Source: Siderastrea radians
Taxonomy: Eukaryota; Cnidaria; Anthozoa; Scleractinia; Rhizangiidae
DNA: 64,000 nt
Assembly (NCBI GenBank): GCA_964017195.1
Contig: OZ024887.1
Span: 9,851,660-9,915,659, forward strand
Direction: 5' to 3'
Shown: piece after piece, positions 27,501-40,362 of the stretch
How the letters are laid out: the number at the start of each line of letters is the position of its first letter
Position numbering within the stretch: position 1 is the first letter of the stretch
Notes under the pieces: model-generated
Told to the model about the DNA's origin: nothing
Seen by the model: only the letters and a program-made list of their open reading frames with translations
Database searches by the model: none
Made by a program: the position numbers and the translations under genes

Positions 27501-28800
27501 CTATTTTAATTAAAAGAAAAGTCACACAAACACAACCAACCCAGCGAACTAGAAATGCAAAACGGTTGATTCTTGCTGAGAATACGACCTAGACGTAACT
27601 GAAATGCTCAGAAAAAATAACTCTACTAAAAATAGAAATTGCCACAACAGACAAGGACCGTTAACACATTCCTGGTCGAAAATATTCTGAATATGTTATC
27701 AGTTAAAGAAGATAACAAGCATGTAGGCAAAAATAAACTTTTAACTGCACTAACTTTTCGGGACTGGAACATCAAACGATAAAAGTGGATTTGCGAATTG
27801 AAACGCCGTCCACGGTTTTCAGGGGCACCCAACGAGAAAATTTAAGCAGCGGAAGTACGTAAAACGTTGCTTTCTGTTTTCTCAGAGTATCTAGGGCTAA
27901 CCCAGGTTACATTGCATGATCTTTTCGGATTCTTAGGCTGAAAATTCTAGTCGATCACAAAAAATTTGAGAGAATGAAAGGGATATTCTCTTAATTTGTA
28001 GCTTCTGTCAAGTTCCTGAAAATGCTAGCTGACCTGGTTTCGCACTCTCAGCGACGTATGTGTCCCTCCGAAAGCAACAGGAATTAATTTACCCATTGTT
28101 TGCCAACACGACATTTGGCCAAAGAAATCCATAGTTCTTCATCACAATTAACTTAGAATTTTTAAGGGTGCTAATGCCTTCCGGACAGATACTCCACCGA
28201 AACAATGCATTAGGCGTTAGGGGCCCCCGAGCCGTTCTGAATTTTTGATTTGCACTCGTGTGCAAACGGCCATTTAGCGGTTGACTACTCCTTAAATGTT
28301 AATCATGCTATGACAGTATAAATTCTAAAGTGAATTGACTTCTTTTCAGGTACCTTCCTTAAGCATCCTCAGAATCTATATAAGTATTCACAAAAGACTG
28401 AGCTGTGCGAACATCAACCGGCCGAGTCTCATTGCCCTCGGTTGGGAACGATGACGCACCGATCAAAATGGAATTCAACACTGAATAGCAACATTTTTGA
28501 GAGAGAAGCAACTGAAATAACAGTTTGGAGGCCATTCGAAGACTTACAAATGTGTCCGTTGACGGTTGACAGAATGAAGTGCCAGCAGTTGAATTTCAGA
28601 CCGTCTGATGTTCGATAGTCAGCGTAACCGTACAGATCCTCTTGTTTCTAGCATTTCAACGATCTTCAATGATTTATGACAACCAGATTCATTTGAATTT
28701 CCTAACGGTACTTACAGAGATAAAGGGATAGTAAACCGTGCTTACCAGAAGCCAGGGAGATAAAGATAACGAAGACTGTGAAAAATTGTAGCTCCTTCAT
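23619..28800 (-). CDS. Shisa-like single-pass membrane protein (copy A, intact)
   Basis: Three exons: 28800-28746 (signal peptide, MKELQFFTVFVIFISLAS), 26146-25924 (cysteine-rich ectodomain with CPGP, RCCFWYFPTCC, NYCPGPKDGRYDTVCC and PKCC), and 23922-23619 (transmembrane segment near VGIVVPVGILLIVILVV, palmitoylation-like CCCW, then a Pro/Tyr/Gly-rich tail with PPAY). Junction phases are 1 then 2 and agree. Signal peptide, a CC-rich domain, one membrane helix and a tail with WW-binding PPxY is the layout of Shisa/CYYR1/WBP1-type adaptor proteins, which act in membrane trafficking and receptor regulation. The exact subfamily is not settled. Two MITEs have inserted in or beside the gene. Confidence 0.75.
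24491..24529. repeat. (TA)n microsatellite
   Basis: About 19 TA units, in the sequence between exon 2 and exon 3 of the copy A gene. Confidence 0.95.
25560..25898. mobile_element. PIF/Harbinger-like MITE, 339 bp, with preserved empty site
   Basis: Terminal inverted repeat GGGTGCTTTCCATTATGCC at the left, its reverse complement at the right. Target duplication TAA at 25557-25559 and 25899-25901. The paralogous intron near 33080-33095 reads CTCTGACTTTAAGAGTCC with a single TAA and no insert. Confidence 0.9.
26341..26545. repeat. 106-bp tandem duplication
   Basis: AATCCAAAAAGAAAATTGCG starts at 26341 and again at 26447, and the following GAACCAAGCATTCAGCACTG is shared too. Confidence 0.85.
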
Positions 28801-28941
28801 CTCTAGTTAGAACTGAAAAGCTATGAAACGTCCGAGGCATTTAAGTAGAAAAATTTTGCATGTATTTGAGTTATTTTACTGACAAACAGGAAGCGCGACT
28901 GAAAGCTCTTAAGCTAAGTACCTTACGGTCACGCTAAATGG

Positions 28942-29217
28942 TGGGGCGGGACAGGGGGGCGGGAGACCGGGAGAAAAGGGGGCGGGAGGTGTACGGGAGG
29001 CGGGAGAAGAGGGGGCGGGAAGCGGGATTCCCAAGGTAGCGGGAAGCGGGATTCCCAAGGTAGCGGGAAGCGGGAGAAAAAGGGAAAAATTACGCAACAT
29101 TGCGCAATATTTCGCAATCGAATAAATGCAAAGGGGCGGGAGCCAAAAAATACAGGGCGGGAACCGGGATTAAAGGGTACGGGAAGCGGGAGGTTTAAAC
29201 CCCCCTGTCCCCCCCCA
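28942..29217. mobile_element. G-rich MITE with 8-bp target duplication (hAT-like)
   Basis: 276 bp starting TGGGGCGGGACAGGGGGG and ending with the near reverse complement. Flanked by CTAAATGG at 28934-28941 and 29218-29225. The paralogous site near 34113-34130 has one CTAAATGG and no insert. The interior consists of GGGAAGCGGGA-type repeats. Confidence 0.85.
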
Positions 29218-31745
29218 CTAAATGGTTACAATTGTTTGGTCGACTTATTTAACATGCTCAGTTACACGTTTAGCTATCCTTTTTACCAATATAACCACAT
29301 AAAGCCTTCTACAAATTTTTGATACTTTATTAATTACCTTCAAAATTCTTAGACGAAAAACAGTAGACAGTAGGACTTTCTATGTTGAGCTGTGAAAGGC
29401 CACAGGGACAAGGACGCACAATATATTGCAATACAATCGCCATGTGATATAACATGCAGCAATTCATTCCAGTTTCTTTAGAAAAATAACAACAGGAAGA
29501 CCCTGTACAATGATACAAAGTTACAATGTAAGTTCACGTGCATATTCTGCCACAGAAAACTGAGAACAAAAGAAACGTTGAATCAACATTCAACAACGAT
29601 CATTACTCAAGGTGGCCAAACGCGTTTAAACTGTTGAATACAACAATCCCGGATGTTGAACGGTGTTGAATGGAAAGGTCTTTTTTTGTTTGACTGAGGC
29701 CTTATATTTGAAACCACAAACACAGTAAGAAGTTAATATAGAGTGAAAATGTAGGCTCCAATGATTATTATCGGAATTAAAATTTACTGCTTATTTAATA
29801 GTCCGTTTATTTTGACCTTGCCTATGTTAGTGGGATTACGAGGGACGTCATTCCCTGGTTCATCGCGTTTTGGCTCAAAGGCATTGCTGTTCGGCTGACT
29901 ACTATCCGAGGAGCCTGCAATCTTGTTCCCAGTCGTCCTTGGAACGAACGTGTAATCCCATGTGACGTTATCCGTCGAACTTGACGGAAAGATTCCTCTA
30001 GTAACTGGTAAAGGTAATGAACGATCCGCAGGTGCTTTTCTTACAGACTATCCGAGAGAAATACTTTGTTCAGCCGGTTTTAAAACGATCAGTATTTTCC
30101 CAAGTTAGCCTTCATTACGTACAAGTTAAGCTTGTTCCAGGTCAACCGTGTTTCCTCCGTGTTTCCATTTTAACATTCCTCCCGTTCACGTGATGCCCGA
30201 CAGAAATTTTGCGGAGCCAAACATACCAATCCTACATTGCAAATCTGAACATTCTTTTATACGCCAATTGTTTTGAGCATTTGGATCCGGCACATTTCTC
30301 ATGTTGTGGCAAAGTGTCAGCAAGCTTTTCCTTTTTTTTAGAATGCTCTGAATTCCTCCAAACTAGTTGTAACAGATGGCTAAATGAGAACTGAAAGCCT
30401 AGAAAGGATTTTGTGTGTTGTAAAAAGTTCATTATCATTGTAACAATGTGTTCGATCTTGCCACAACGAAAATATTCTCGTGATTTAGCACCTTCCCTCG
30501 ATTACAAGAAATCTAAAGCAAACGCCTTTCATCTTCACAAAACAAGCAGTGCGAGTAAAGAAATAACGGAAGAAAAGGTGAAACTCTATTCCAGCTTTAT
30601 TACCAACTACGTACAATATAAATTGACTACGTGAAATTTGAAACAAACGCCCTTGGGGCATGTTCGAGAAATTACACGGTATTTTAAACTCCTACTCCCT
30701 TATATTTTTATGGAGAATTTGCCTTAATATTTCTTTAGTTTTCGAAATGAGCATGTGTAAATAAAACGTGCTATCGAGTACGCATTTATATGGTGCAGTC
30801 TATCAGGGATTTCCATACCAAATAATCACCCACTTTGCTTGTTGTTGAACTGTAAATAATGAAAAAACATTTGTACTGTAAGAAAAATCATGTTTCTGCA
30901 GCTTGTATAGGAGAGAGGAACTTAATGAATAAAACTGTACAAACTAAGGAAGGATTTGATTCTATTTTATTACTGATTCCACTGTTGTGTTATTTTACCG
31001 CAAAAGGACAAGAGAACGCGCAAAATATGCCAACGTAATACACTGTACAATCCCGGTTTGACCGTTTTTTTGCTGAAAAAGGACGAAGCAGAAAAATGCG
31101 GTGGAATTATAAACCTCTTATTCGGTGTTTTGGTCGATAATACGCACGGACATTTTACTCATTGCTCGTAAAAATACTACGCAACTCGTAAAATATCCAC
31201 GCGTATTATCTACCAAAACACCGAATAAGCTGCATATATTGACCCCCGGCTAACAAAACTGGAAAAGCCACACTAGACGGTCTAAGTACTGACTTCATGG
31301 TCCACGTAACTTGCATAATTCACATTCACATGCAGTCTAGCAATCTAGAGAAGCTTTTAAGATGTTTTGTTTTAGAAAACATCTAAGCAAAAGACCTCTT
31401 GTAAATTATAATGATCTTTGATGTTAGATATTTTTTAAAAAAACTTATCGGTTTAAAGATCTAAACCATAAGCGGCAACAAGATCCTCGGAAGACGATAC
31501 TGGCAATCTTGGTAACATTTTAAAATTTGCAGTGATATTCAAGACATTTTCAGCCTCTTCATAACTGAGAGTATACTCCCTAGTAAAGAATGCTGTGTTA
31601 CTTTACTTTAATTTTTACAAGCCCCTTCTGAAAGGTTATATCGCGCATTGTTTACACCTTTTCACCGCTGTACATTCTACTTACAATTAGACGTAGACGG
31701 AAGGTGTTATTTGTTCGTAGTATCCTTAATAATAACATTTCGACT

Positions 31746-33968
31746 TCACTGGCTGGGGTATCCATAGTGCTGGTTCGGGAAGTATCCATGGTGCTGGGCC
31801 GGGGCGGGCCACTGTTGGATTGCTATCCCAGCCCCTTGGTGTGGAGCACCAGCGCGTTGCATCTGTCGTCTCAGATGCCTTTGAGCCAGCGGACATCTGG
31901 ACCAGCAGCAACACACCACGAGTATCACAATAACCAGCACGCCTATTGGTACGATGATTCCAACTGCCAGACAAACACTTGGACAAGGAAACGAATGAGA
32001 CAGTTTCAGCACATGCTTCCGACAGTTCCACTACTAATTTAAACAATAGAGTTCTTCTGACGAGGGCACTATCGTGTGATAGGTTGCCCGAGAAAATTTG
32101 ATGTTCACAACAAAATTAGTATTAGCCCAAGAACGTAGTTCGAGGGCTTATATGAAGTCTTAACATCAAATTTCCGAGGGAACCTATCACACATAGGGCC
32201 TGAGACAGAAGAAGTCTATTGTTTTTATTGTATTACGCTAAAGTTTGAGCGAAAATTCCCAAAACGGGCACTATGCGCTGATAGGCGCCCGCTGAGGAGA
32301 GACACTATCGCGTCACGTGATCGTTTTCGACCAATGATAGCACGCCAAAATTTAGCGTAACTATAAACAGATATATAATCCTAACACTGTAATTTATTGT
32401 GGCCCTGGCCCTTGAATATTCCCCCTCCCCCCCGCCCCGCTTAAAAGAAAACGTTTCGAAATAATCAACCACTATTTCACAGGACTGAGTCGACTTGGAT
32501 CTGAACTTACGGTCAACATTGGTAGTTATTTTTATATTATACTTAATTTTTGCGTGAGATCAAATAAATTCACTACAATAAATCAATTTACATTGCGCAT
32601 GTTCCATGTGAATATGTTCACATGCGCATTACAAATATTAATTGGAATTTAGAAGTGTTGGTTTTTGAGGAGAGGGGAAAACCGGAGTACCCGGAGAAAA
32701 ACCTCTCGGAGCAAGGACAAGAGCCATCAACAAACTCAACCCATATATGTCGCCGAGTCCGAAAGTCCAACTCGGGCCACATCCAATTCCTGGCTTTCCA
32801 AATAAGGTAGCCACGTCATATCGTATATGTTTATAATCAGTTGAGGAAAGAGTCAATCATGTTACTAAATACTGTAATATCTTGTGGTGGCTATGTTGTA
32901 ATGTCAAGCTGTCTATCAGTTTGATCCAGAAACGACCACGCTTATGGCCAAAATTCATCCAACATGAGTTTGACACCATTTTCTACCCCAGCAAACGGAG
33001 CCCATCCCTGGCAATCCTCTGGTAACACCCACTGGTTTGGAGTGAAGAATATCAATATAAACATATTATCTCTTACTCTGACTTTAAGAGTCCGGTGCCT
33101 TTTCCTTACGTGCAGCATTGTGGACGGTTGTTAATAGTACAGCAAACCGTATTGTATTTGCCATCGCCAGGACCTGGGTAATAATTAATCCCCCACAGTT
33201 TTTGAGAGCGCTCACTACTGAAATCAACACATACAAAAAAAAAAAAAAAAGATATATTAGAATTTATACTACCTGCAAATAGCAGAGAACTAATTTGAGT
33301 AGGTGATAAAGACGAAAGAATAAAACATTTGCAAGAACATTTACCGAGGAAGAGAGTCAAAATGACTGACACTGGATATTAAATTAGCATATTGCGTTTA
33401 ACTCAATAGTACAAGATGGAGCAAGGTAACTGTCTTTAGCATCTCAATATTTGTTTTTTAAAACACCTCTCTTTAACTTTTTTACATTTTTTCCCATAAT
33501 CTTGATCCAACTCTCGAAAAGGAGTTCCTTTGCAATGTTAAGCTCGAGTTCATTATGTAAACTGAATGCCTTCCGAACATATATTCTTGACGCAAACAAT
33601 GAAGTTTTGATATGCACTCGTATGTAAGAGGCCTTAGATGTTAATCATCTGTGCCAGTTCAAATTCTAAAGCGCGTTCATTTTATATCAGGTCCTCCCAA
33701 GCATCCCTTTCAATATATAGTATTCAAAAATGGCGCCCAAGACTAAGCTGTGCACAAATAAACTTGCAAGGACCACCGCTTCTCATCGCTCTCGGCCGGA
33801 AACGACGACGCACTAAACAAACTGGAAATCAGCACTAAATAGCAACATTTTTAATTTCGTTTGTGTTTCCCAAGGGTACTTTCAGAGGCAAAAAGATAAT
33901 AGACCGTGCTTACCCGAAGCGAGGGAAACAAAGATAACGAAGACTGTAAAAAATTGTAGCTCTTTCAT
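31746..33968 (-). pseudogene. Shisa-like membrane protein (copy B, broken)
   Basis: Paralogue of the gene at 23619-28800. Exon 1 (33968-33914, MKELQFFTVFVIFVSLAS) and exon 3 (31977-31746: transmembrane segment VGIIVPIGVLVIVILVV, CCCW, shortened tail ending YPSQ) are well kept. The exon between them (33217-33110) is 108 bp instead of 223 bp. The 115-bp loss removes most of the first cysteine cluster and shifts the frame, so exon 1 no longer reads into the VCCTINN segment in its old frame. It therefore probably cannot make the ectodomain, unless an alternative exon is used. Splice sites are intact, so a transcript may still exist. Confidence 0.7.
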
Positions 33969-34314
33969 CTCCTCGACCGTTAGTTGGTGCTAATTAAACT
34001 GCAAAGTGATGAAACTTCCAAGCTATTTAAGTAGAAAAAGTTTGCATGTATTTAAATTATTTTACTGACACACAGGAAGTGGATACTAAACTCTCAAGCC
34101 AAGTGCCTGCTGTCACGCTAAATGGTTACAATTTTTCGGTTGGCTGATTGAATGTTTAGTTACGTGCCGGTTTAGGTATCAATTTGTCAATGCAACTACA
34201 TTAAGTTTTCTACAAAATTTCAATATAAACTTTCTTGCTTACTTTTAAAATTCGGAGACGAAAAACATTATACAGTGGGACTCTTTAAAATGAGCTGTGA
34301 AAAGCAATGAGAAG

Positions 34315-35430
34315 TTCTTTAAACTGAAGTTTGTAAGTTGTTTTGGCAACGTCGCAGGAAGTGATAATTTTTGTTCTAAATCGTATTAACAAGTGTTTTG
34401 TGTACGCACCGCTTTCACTTCGTTTCCAAATATTGAAATGAGGTACAATATTAAAGAACTCTTTTTGAAAAATCGTAAAAAAAAAACTTAAAAAATACAC
34501 ATGAAAGCCGAAGAGCTGGAACTTCACAAAACCACCGGCAAAAGTTTAGTTTTTGCTCAGTAATAGAGTTGGGAAACCTTTATTACAATGTGATTCATCC
34601 CTACAAGCACCCTACCTTAACAGATTGCCGAAAATGTTATTGCTAAAGCTTTAAAGCTGCGTTTGTTTCCTTAAAGGCTACCGCAAACGAGGAAACATTG
34701 TTGCGGAAACATTGTTGAGGGACTGTTTCCCTAAATGTTAACCTGTTTGCGCACGAACGAAACATTTGTTGCGGAAACATTTTTGTTTCCGAGAAACAAA
34801 AAATGTTTCCGTTGATTTTTTTCAGAAACACTTTGTTTCCGCAACAAATGTTTCCCCGTTTGCGCGCCGAGGAAACAATGTTGACTGGATTCTGTGGTCG
34901 CGTATGCTGTATTTCCTAAATTGGGCATGCGCAAACGTCTGTTTTCAGTGAAAAGCTTCTTGGTTTACCTGGCAAGGAAGCATTGTTTCCCGCACGTTTG
35001 CACGCCCAAGAAACATTCCGGGAAACAATGTTTTCGCAGCAATGTTTCCGTTGTATCGCGTTACGGCATTTGTGTTTCAGTTTTAGCCTGAAAAAGAGAT
35101 TGATTGTCACGTTATTCTATTATTTAGTCGATCCCCGTCGTTTGAAAAAATTATGTTGATGCACTGAAAGAGTTTATTTTGTTTCATTAGGCAATTTTGG
35201 GTTGAAAAAGCGGCGAAACCAAAACTGTTTTCGTAAGCAAGTATCGACGAGTAAGAATTCACGACGAGTAAGAATTTCTATTTTGATCAACAGAAATTAT
35301 TTCTCTGGCTTTTTGTTTTTTCGCAAAAAAGAGGCCTTGATTGCGATAAAAAACTAAATTCGAAATATATTTTCTCCCGACTAGCCGTCATTATAAAGGC
35401 CTAATGTCGTCTCAAAATCGAATTTAGTTT
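34315..35430. repeat. 1.1-kb insertion rich in GGAAACATTGTTT-type inverted repeats
   Basis: The corresponding part of the other duplicated unit (near 29395-29460) lacks this stretch. Between 34680 and 35060 the words GGAAACATTGTT and AACAATGTTTCC recur in both orientations, suggesting nested foldback MITEs. Exact ends were not resolved. Confidence 0.5.
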
Positions 35431-36899
35431 ACAATGTGAAACAATAGCCATTTTTTCCAGATTCTTTAAAACAATGACAACATGAAGACCCTGTACAAAA
35501 AGACACAGTGTACGTTTACAGGTGCATTCTACCACATGCAGAGAGGAAGACCTAGACAACTGAAATAAAGAAAGTTCAATCAAAATTGAATATCATTAAC
35601 AAGGTGACCGAACGTGTTGACTGCAACAACGTTGAACGATGTTGAATGGAAATGTTGAGTCAATTAGTTCTAGAGTTATAATGTAGGCTTCTATTATTAT
35701 CATTCGAACTAACATTTACTGCTCACTTATTCCGTTCGGTTTGATCTTGCAGATGTTGCCGTGGGATCACGATGAAAACTTATCAGTTTCAGAGTTCATC
35801 GCATTTTGACTCGAAGTCAGTTTTTGCTCAGCCAACCGCTAACCGAGGAGCCTGCAATCTTGTTCCCAGTCGTCCTCTGGGCGAACGTGTAACTGATCAC
35901 GTCGTCGAACTCATCGCAAAGATTCCGCTTAGACTGCGCCCGGCCCCAAGCCTGCCATTTACCCTAGATAGTGCGTCAAGGCCTGGAGATGAAGGTTAAG
36001 GAAGCTGCAGAATGGCACGAGTCGTGTATAGCAGGTCAAGATTACAACTTGATTAATGTCGTTCCCAGATCTCAATTGTGCTACTCACGATATAAGCTGC
36101 CCTGGATATTAGCCCTCCCAGAATCCATGGCTCCTGGTCCCTGTTCATCATAGATTTGTTGCGCTCAAATTGACTGAAAAAAAATTCTTGTCATTTTAAT
36201 GGTTCACGTTGAAAAAATAATGAAACAAAACACTGTCTTACATAAACACTGTTGCATTCAGTTTGCGGAGAGTAAAAAGGAAAGAAAGGAAAAAGTTATA
36301 GTAATTATAATAAATAGCGGATACAAACTTGACTATCAAACTTGTTTGCAGGCTCTCCACATGCATTCATCAAATAGAGTGTTTAGGCTGTTATTCTGTA
36401 TTTCAGAGCACTAATAAATTGTTTTCAATGATTAAAATGTTAATCAGTGGTATGAGCCCAACCAAGATGCCATTTTAGACGCCATTTTATTCAACCAGCT
36501 GTTACCAAGCTGGCACTAAGATTTCCATTTGCTTAATTATTAAAAAAAAGTATAAAATAAAAAAATAATAATAATAATAATGATAATAATAAAAATAAAA
36601 ATACCGCTTTTATTTACACTTTAATACTATTGACGGCTAGAAATGTTTGTTCTTGTTGTTTTCTTATACTTGAAGAATAAGTATTATTGAAACAGTATCG
36701 TATCTGAAACCCTCCTGAAACATTTATTTAATAACAATAACAATCTTTTATTAGGAAGCTCCATCACTAAAAGTGGTTTACATAGAGGTCCTAACACTAG
36801 ATATATATTATATAAGGATACAATTAAAATCTATAAATTAAAGCTAAAACCGAAATATATAAATAATTACAACATATACACTACAAGGATTTAAAAAAA
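35431..36899. other. Intergenic, no supported gene
   Basis: Holds the end of the second duplicated unit, then AT-rich sequence with an AATAAT-rich run at about 36540-36605. Confidence 0.5.
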
Positions 36900-37440
36900 A
36901 AATTCTTAATTATAAAAAGCAGAAAAAAGACACTTCTTAAAAATTGGCAAACTTGCTGAGTTTCTTACAGTTCTCTCTAGCTCATTAAAGTCTATGAAAC
37001 AGTGGTACCGCGAACGATGTTTTCCCCAATTGTATTTGATTTTGGGGAGCTTTATAGTATCTTTATTGCGAGTATTGTAGGAGTGCATATCACTCTTTCT
37101 TACAATGTCCAAAGAATGATTAAGTTGGCCATTAATACACTTGTATGCATATATACATCGATGACATTTCCTACGTTCTTCGAGATTCAGCCATCTCAAG
37201 ACTGTTAATGCATCAGTGGATGAGGAGTGAAGTGGATGAGGAAGTGAAGTGCATCAGTGGATGAGGAGTGAAGTCTAATATCAATTTAGCTGCTTTGTTT
37301 TGCAGAATTTGCAATTCCTTCATTAGTGAGACATTGTCCTTGTCACCCCAGACTAAATCAGCATAATCAAAAATAGGTAGCACTAAGCTGTTATAAAAAA
37401 GTAACCGGGCATATTGTGGAGAGTTTGAAGCCTAGTTTTA
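36900..37440 (-). pseudogene. 3' end of a CR1/jockey-like LINE reverse transcriptase
   Basis: The minus strand reads KELQILQNKAAKLIL near 37300, then LNLEERRKCHRCIYAYKCIN, YNTRNKDTIKLPKIK and SASLPIFKKCLFSAF up to a stop at 36906. This is the conserved C-terminus following the RT domain of such LINEs. A small duplication (AGTGGATGAGGA, 37215-37270) interrupts it. The rest of the element is missing. Confidence 0.7.
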
Positions 37441-37963
37441 CATATTTTTTCTTTTTTTTTTCGTATTTCAGAACGTGGTTTAGCTTGCCTGCCAAAATGT
37501 CTTTTCGTTATGACCAGACCGCAATGGAACTCATATATTGCCATTCTTGTTAACCGGCTCACAAGATGTTCCTGAAATGTGTTGGAAAATAAATCTTAGA
37601 ACGTGGTTAGTTTGAATATTTTGCGGGAACACGAGGTTTAGCAAAGCATTTATAAAATGGAAGACGAGCCAAATTCTTTGGGTTTCGTGGAGGCTACACA
37701 CTCGAAACTAGGCGAGGTCGTTTGTATATATGCTAGAAAATAATGGAAAACAAAGTGAATGTCTTCACTATTCACAAATTATGCACTATAATTTCATAAT
37801 TTGCTGGTAGGTTTCTCTGGGAGTTTCTGATCTCTTCCGGTTTTCAGCACAATTTAAGGTGGTGTCAAACTGTCAAAAATATGTGCGATCTTAGGATTAC
37901 GTAAGTGTTCTTGAAACAGCTGAGGCAAATACACAACACAAGCACTACATTTTGAAGCCAAGT

Positions 37964-37986
37964 NNNNNNNNNNNNNNNNNNNNNNN
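37964..37986. other. Assembly gap (23 N)
   Basis: Run of N inside the LINE ORF2. The sequence on its left does not continue the reverse transcriptase, so the gap joins different contexts. Confidence 1.
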
Positions 37987-39969
37987 ATATTAAAGGCGAG
38001 AGAGGATCACCCTGACGCACGCCGCGTGAAAGTTTAAAAGGTTGTGTAATAAATCCATTATTCATCACACAGCTGGAAATATTTGAGTAAAATGCTGTAA
38101 TCCAAGTAATAAAGGATGGACCAAAATTAAACTTCCTCAGGGCGTGTCTAAGAAAATTCCAATTCACTGAATCAAAGGCTTTTTCGAAGTCAATTGCTAC
38201 CAGTAATGAGCCCATATTATTTGATGATGTTAGCTTGATAATATCGTCGATGGTTCGGACAGCGTCGAAAATAGTTCTTCCCTTAACATATGCGTTTTGA
38301 CTATGATGTATGATTTCCAGCAGAACTTTTTCTAATCTTTTAGCTATAGCTTTCGTGCCAATTTTTACATCGACATTGATTAAAGAGATTGGTCTCCAGT
38401 TCTTTACTTGCCGTCTATCTTTATCTTTCTTCTCAATTAAGACGATAAGCGCTTGCTTTTGGGAGGAAGATAATTCACCGTGTTTGTACGCGCAGTTTAG
38501 ACAATTAACTAGCAGGCTACCCATGAGCTTCCAGAAACATTTATAGAATTCTACAGTTAGTCCGTCGTTCCCTGGTGTCTTGTTGTTTTGAAAACTCGAA
38601 AGAGTATTAAAACACTCTGCAATAGTTAGCTCTCCTTCGCATAATTCTCGCATTGCTGGTGAAAGCTTAGGTATGTTCCCAGAATTTAAGAAAGGACAAT
38701 TTTCATAAGTTAGCTCTTCGGAGTTCTTCTCTTCATAGAGATCTGAATAAAATGAGTGTAATTCGTCCATTATGCATTTCGGGTCAACAGTAATATTACC
38801 ATTCTTGCGTTCGAGTTTCCTTATAGTGCTTTTTGTCTTCTTATTATTTTGTAGATTAAGGAAATACTTATTATTTTTCTCACCTTTTTCATACCAAGTT
38901 GCCCGTGATCGTATTATTGCTCTTTTCGTGATGTAATCGTATTCTTTTTCGTATGCGCTTTTTAAAGCGTCAAATTCATTTTGTGTATCATCATTTGGAG
39001 AGTCAGCTAATTTTTCCTCAGCAATTTTCAGTTGAGTTTCAATGCGTTTTATTTTTTCCCTTCGTTCTTTTGCTTTCGCTTTGCTATAAGTAATGGTCTC
39101 CTTACGGATATTGTATTTTAGCCAATCCCACTGAACTCGAGCATCATCAGAATACTTAATCTCCTCAATCCAATCAGGAACAAGCTGCTCAATCAATTTA
39201 ATGTATTGTTCATCATCGAGTAGACTATTATTAAATTTCCAAAAAGATGGACCGTGGTTTAAGTTCTTTACGCTATCAATATTCAAAATAATTGCGGAGT
39301 GGTCACTTTTGACGGAAGTTAAAATGTCAACATTTTCTATGTCGTCCTGTAGAGAATTGCTAATTAACCAAAAGTCTAATCGTCTTTGAATTAATGGATT
39401 TTTCTGTCTCCAAGTGAAGCGCTTTTTGTCTGGGTTGCGCACTCTCCATATATCGACCAGGTCATTTTGTAGCATAATATCATTTAGGTTCTTAATGCAA
39501 TTCTTTATGGAAGGCCTTCCACCCGAACAGTCAAGATTTGGTTCGAACGTGGCATTAAAATCACCTCCAGTAATAATATAATGTTCAGATTGACATACTT
39601 TATCTGCGATGTGAAAAGCAATTTCATCTAAAAACTGACATTGTTCAGAAGCTTTTGTTGGGGCATAAATATTTACTAGAAGAAACGGTGAATCCTGAAT
39701 TAAGGTATCTAGGAAAATAAATCTTCCCGAATCATCGGTGTACGTTGATTTGACTTTAAAATCCAAATTTTCCCGCACTAAAACAAGGACGCCTTTACTG
39801 CGCGATGTACCGTGAGAGAAAAACAACTCTCCTCTCCATTGTTTCCGCCACTGATTTTCAATCTCTTTTGTACTGTACGTTTCCTGCAGAAAAAAGATGT
39901 CTGCATTTTGCTTGAGCAACAGTTTAAATTGGAAATTGTTACCCTCCATCAGATAAAAAAGATATTAAC
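37987..39969 (-). pseudogene. L1/Tx1-like LINE ORF2: endonuclease and partial reverse transcriptase
   Basis: The readable frame begins MEGNNFQFKLLL at 39949. N-terminal apurinic-type endonuclease: LQETYS, IITGGDFNATFE, SDHSAI. Then the reverse transcriptase: WRPISLINVDVK, KGRTIFDAV, IDFEKAFDSVN (catalytic Asp motif) and RGVRQGDPLSPLI, after which the assembly gap removes the YxDD part. Just upstream of 39949 the same frame reads GDLAKGR, a TAA stop at about 39967, then YLFYL, so the natural N-terminus is cut off by a premature stop. The 3' half is absent. Part of a two-ORF LINE with the next feature, on the same strand. Confidence 0.85.
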
Positions 39970-40362
39970 GGCCTTTAGCAAGATCACCTCTAAAAATACG
40001 CAATATGGCAACTGGTAATGATATAAACTGAATGCAAGGCTTAAACTCAAAACAAAAAGAACTAACAAATCGCTAGATAAATTACACCAAGCTGAAAACA
40101 GTGACATAATGCAAAGAATACTACATGCGACAATTAATACTACCATAAGTAAGGAAAAAACAAAAACAAAAGCGTAACAACACAAAGAAAAAAAAAACAC
40201 TTCACACTAAGTAATTATAAAAAGCAACCAGCAAAGCTGTTGATTAGCTGCTAACAACCGAGTCTTGCAATCTAATTACAATTTGCATAGCGGTAGCTCC
40301 AGAATATTCAAATTTTTTTTAAAGTTCAAACGAAGGCCTACTGTTTATAACTTTAAACTGAA

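Larger units (their letters stand above)
21950..35900. repeat. Segmental tandem duplication carrying the two Shisa-like genes
   Basis: Sequence from about 21950 onward (AACTGGTAAAGACAATGAACG) recurs at about 30003 (AACTGGTAAAGGTAATGAACG). Corresponding order follows through both units: downstream flank, exon 3, exon 2, exon 1, promoter side, then the TCTTGTTCCCAGTCGTCCT motif near 29925 and 35860. The units differ in length mainly through transposon insertions and deletions. Confidence 0.75.

Noticed and set aside
28909..29117. Pro-rich open frames
   Set aside because: Translation of the G-rich MITE repeats.
32622..32810. Open frame with KPEYPEKNLSEQGQE
   Set aside because: Looks like a fragment of a dispersed repeat rather than a gene; it has no gene context.
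34643..35110. Several overlapping short open frames in both strands
   Set aside because: Arise from inverted GGAAACATTGTTT repeats.
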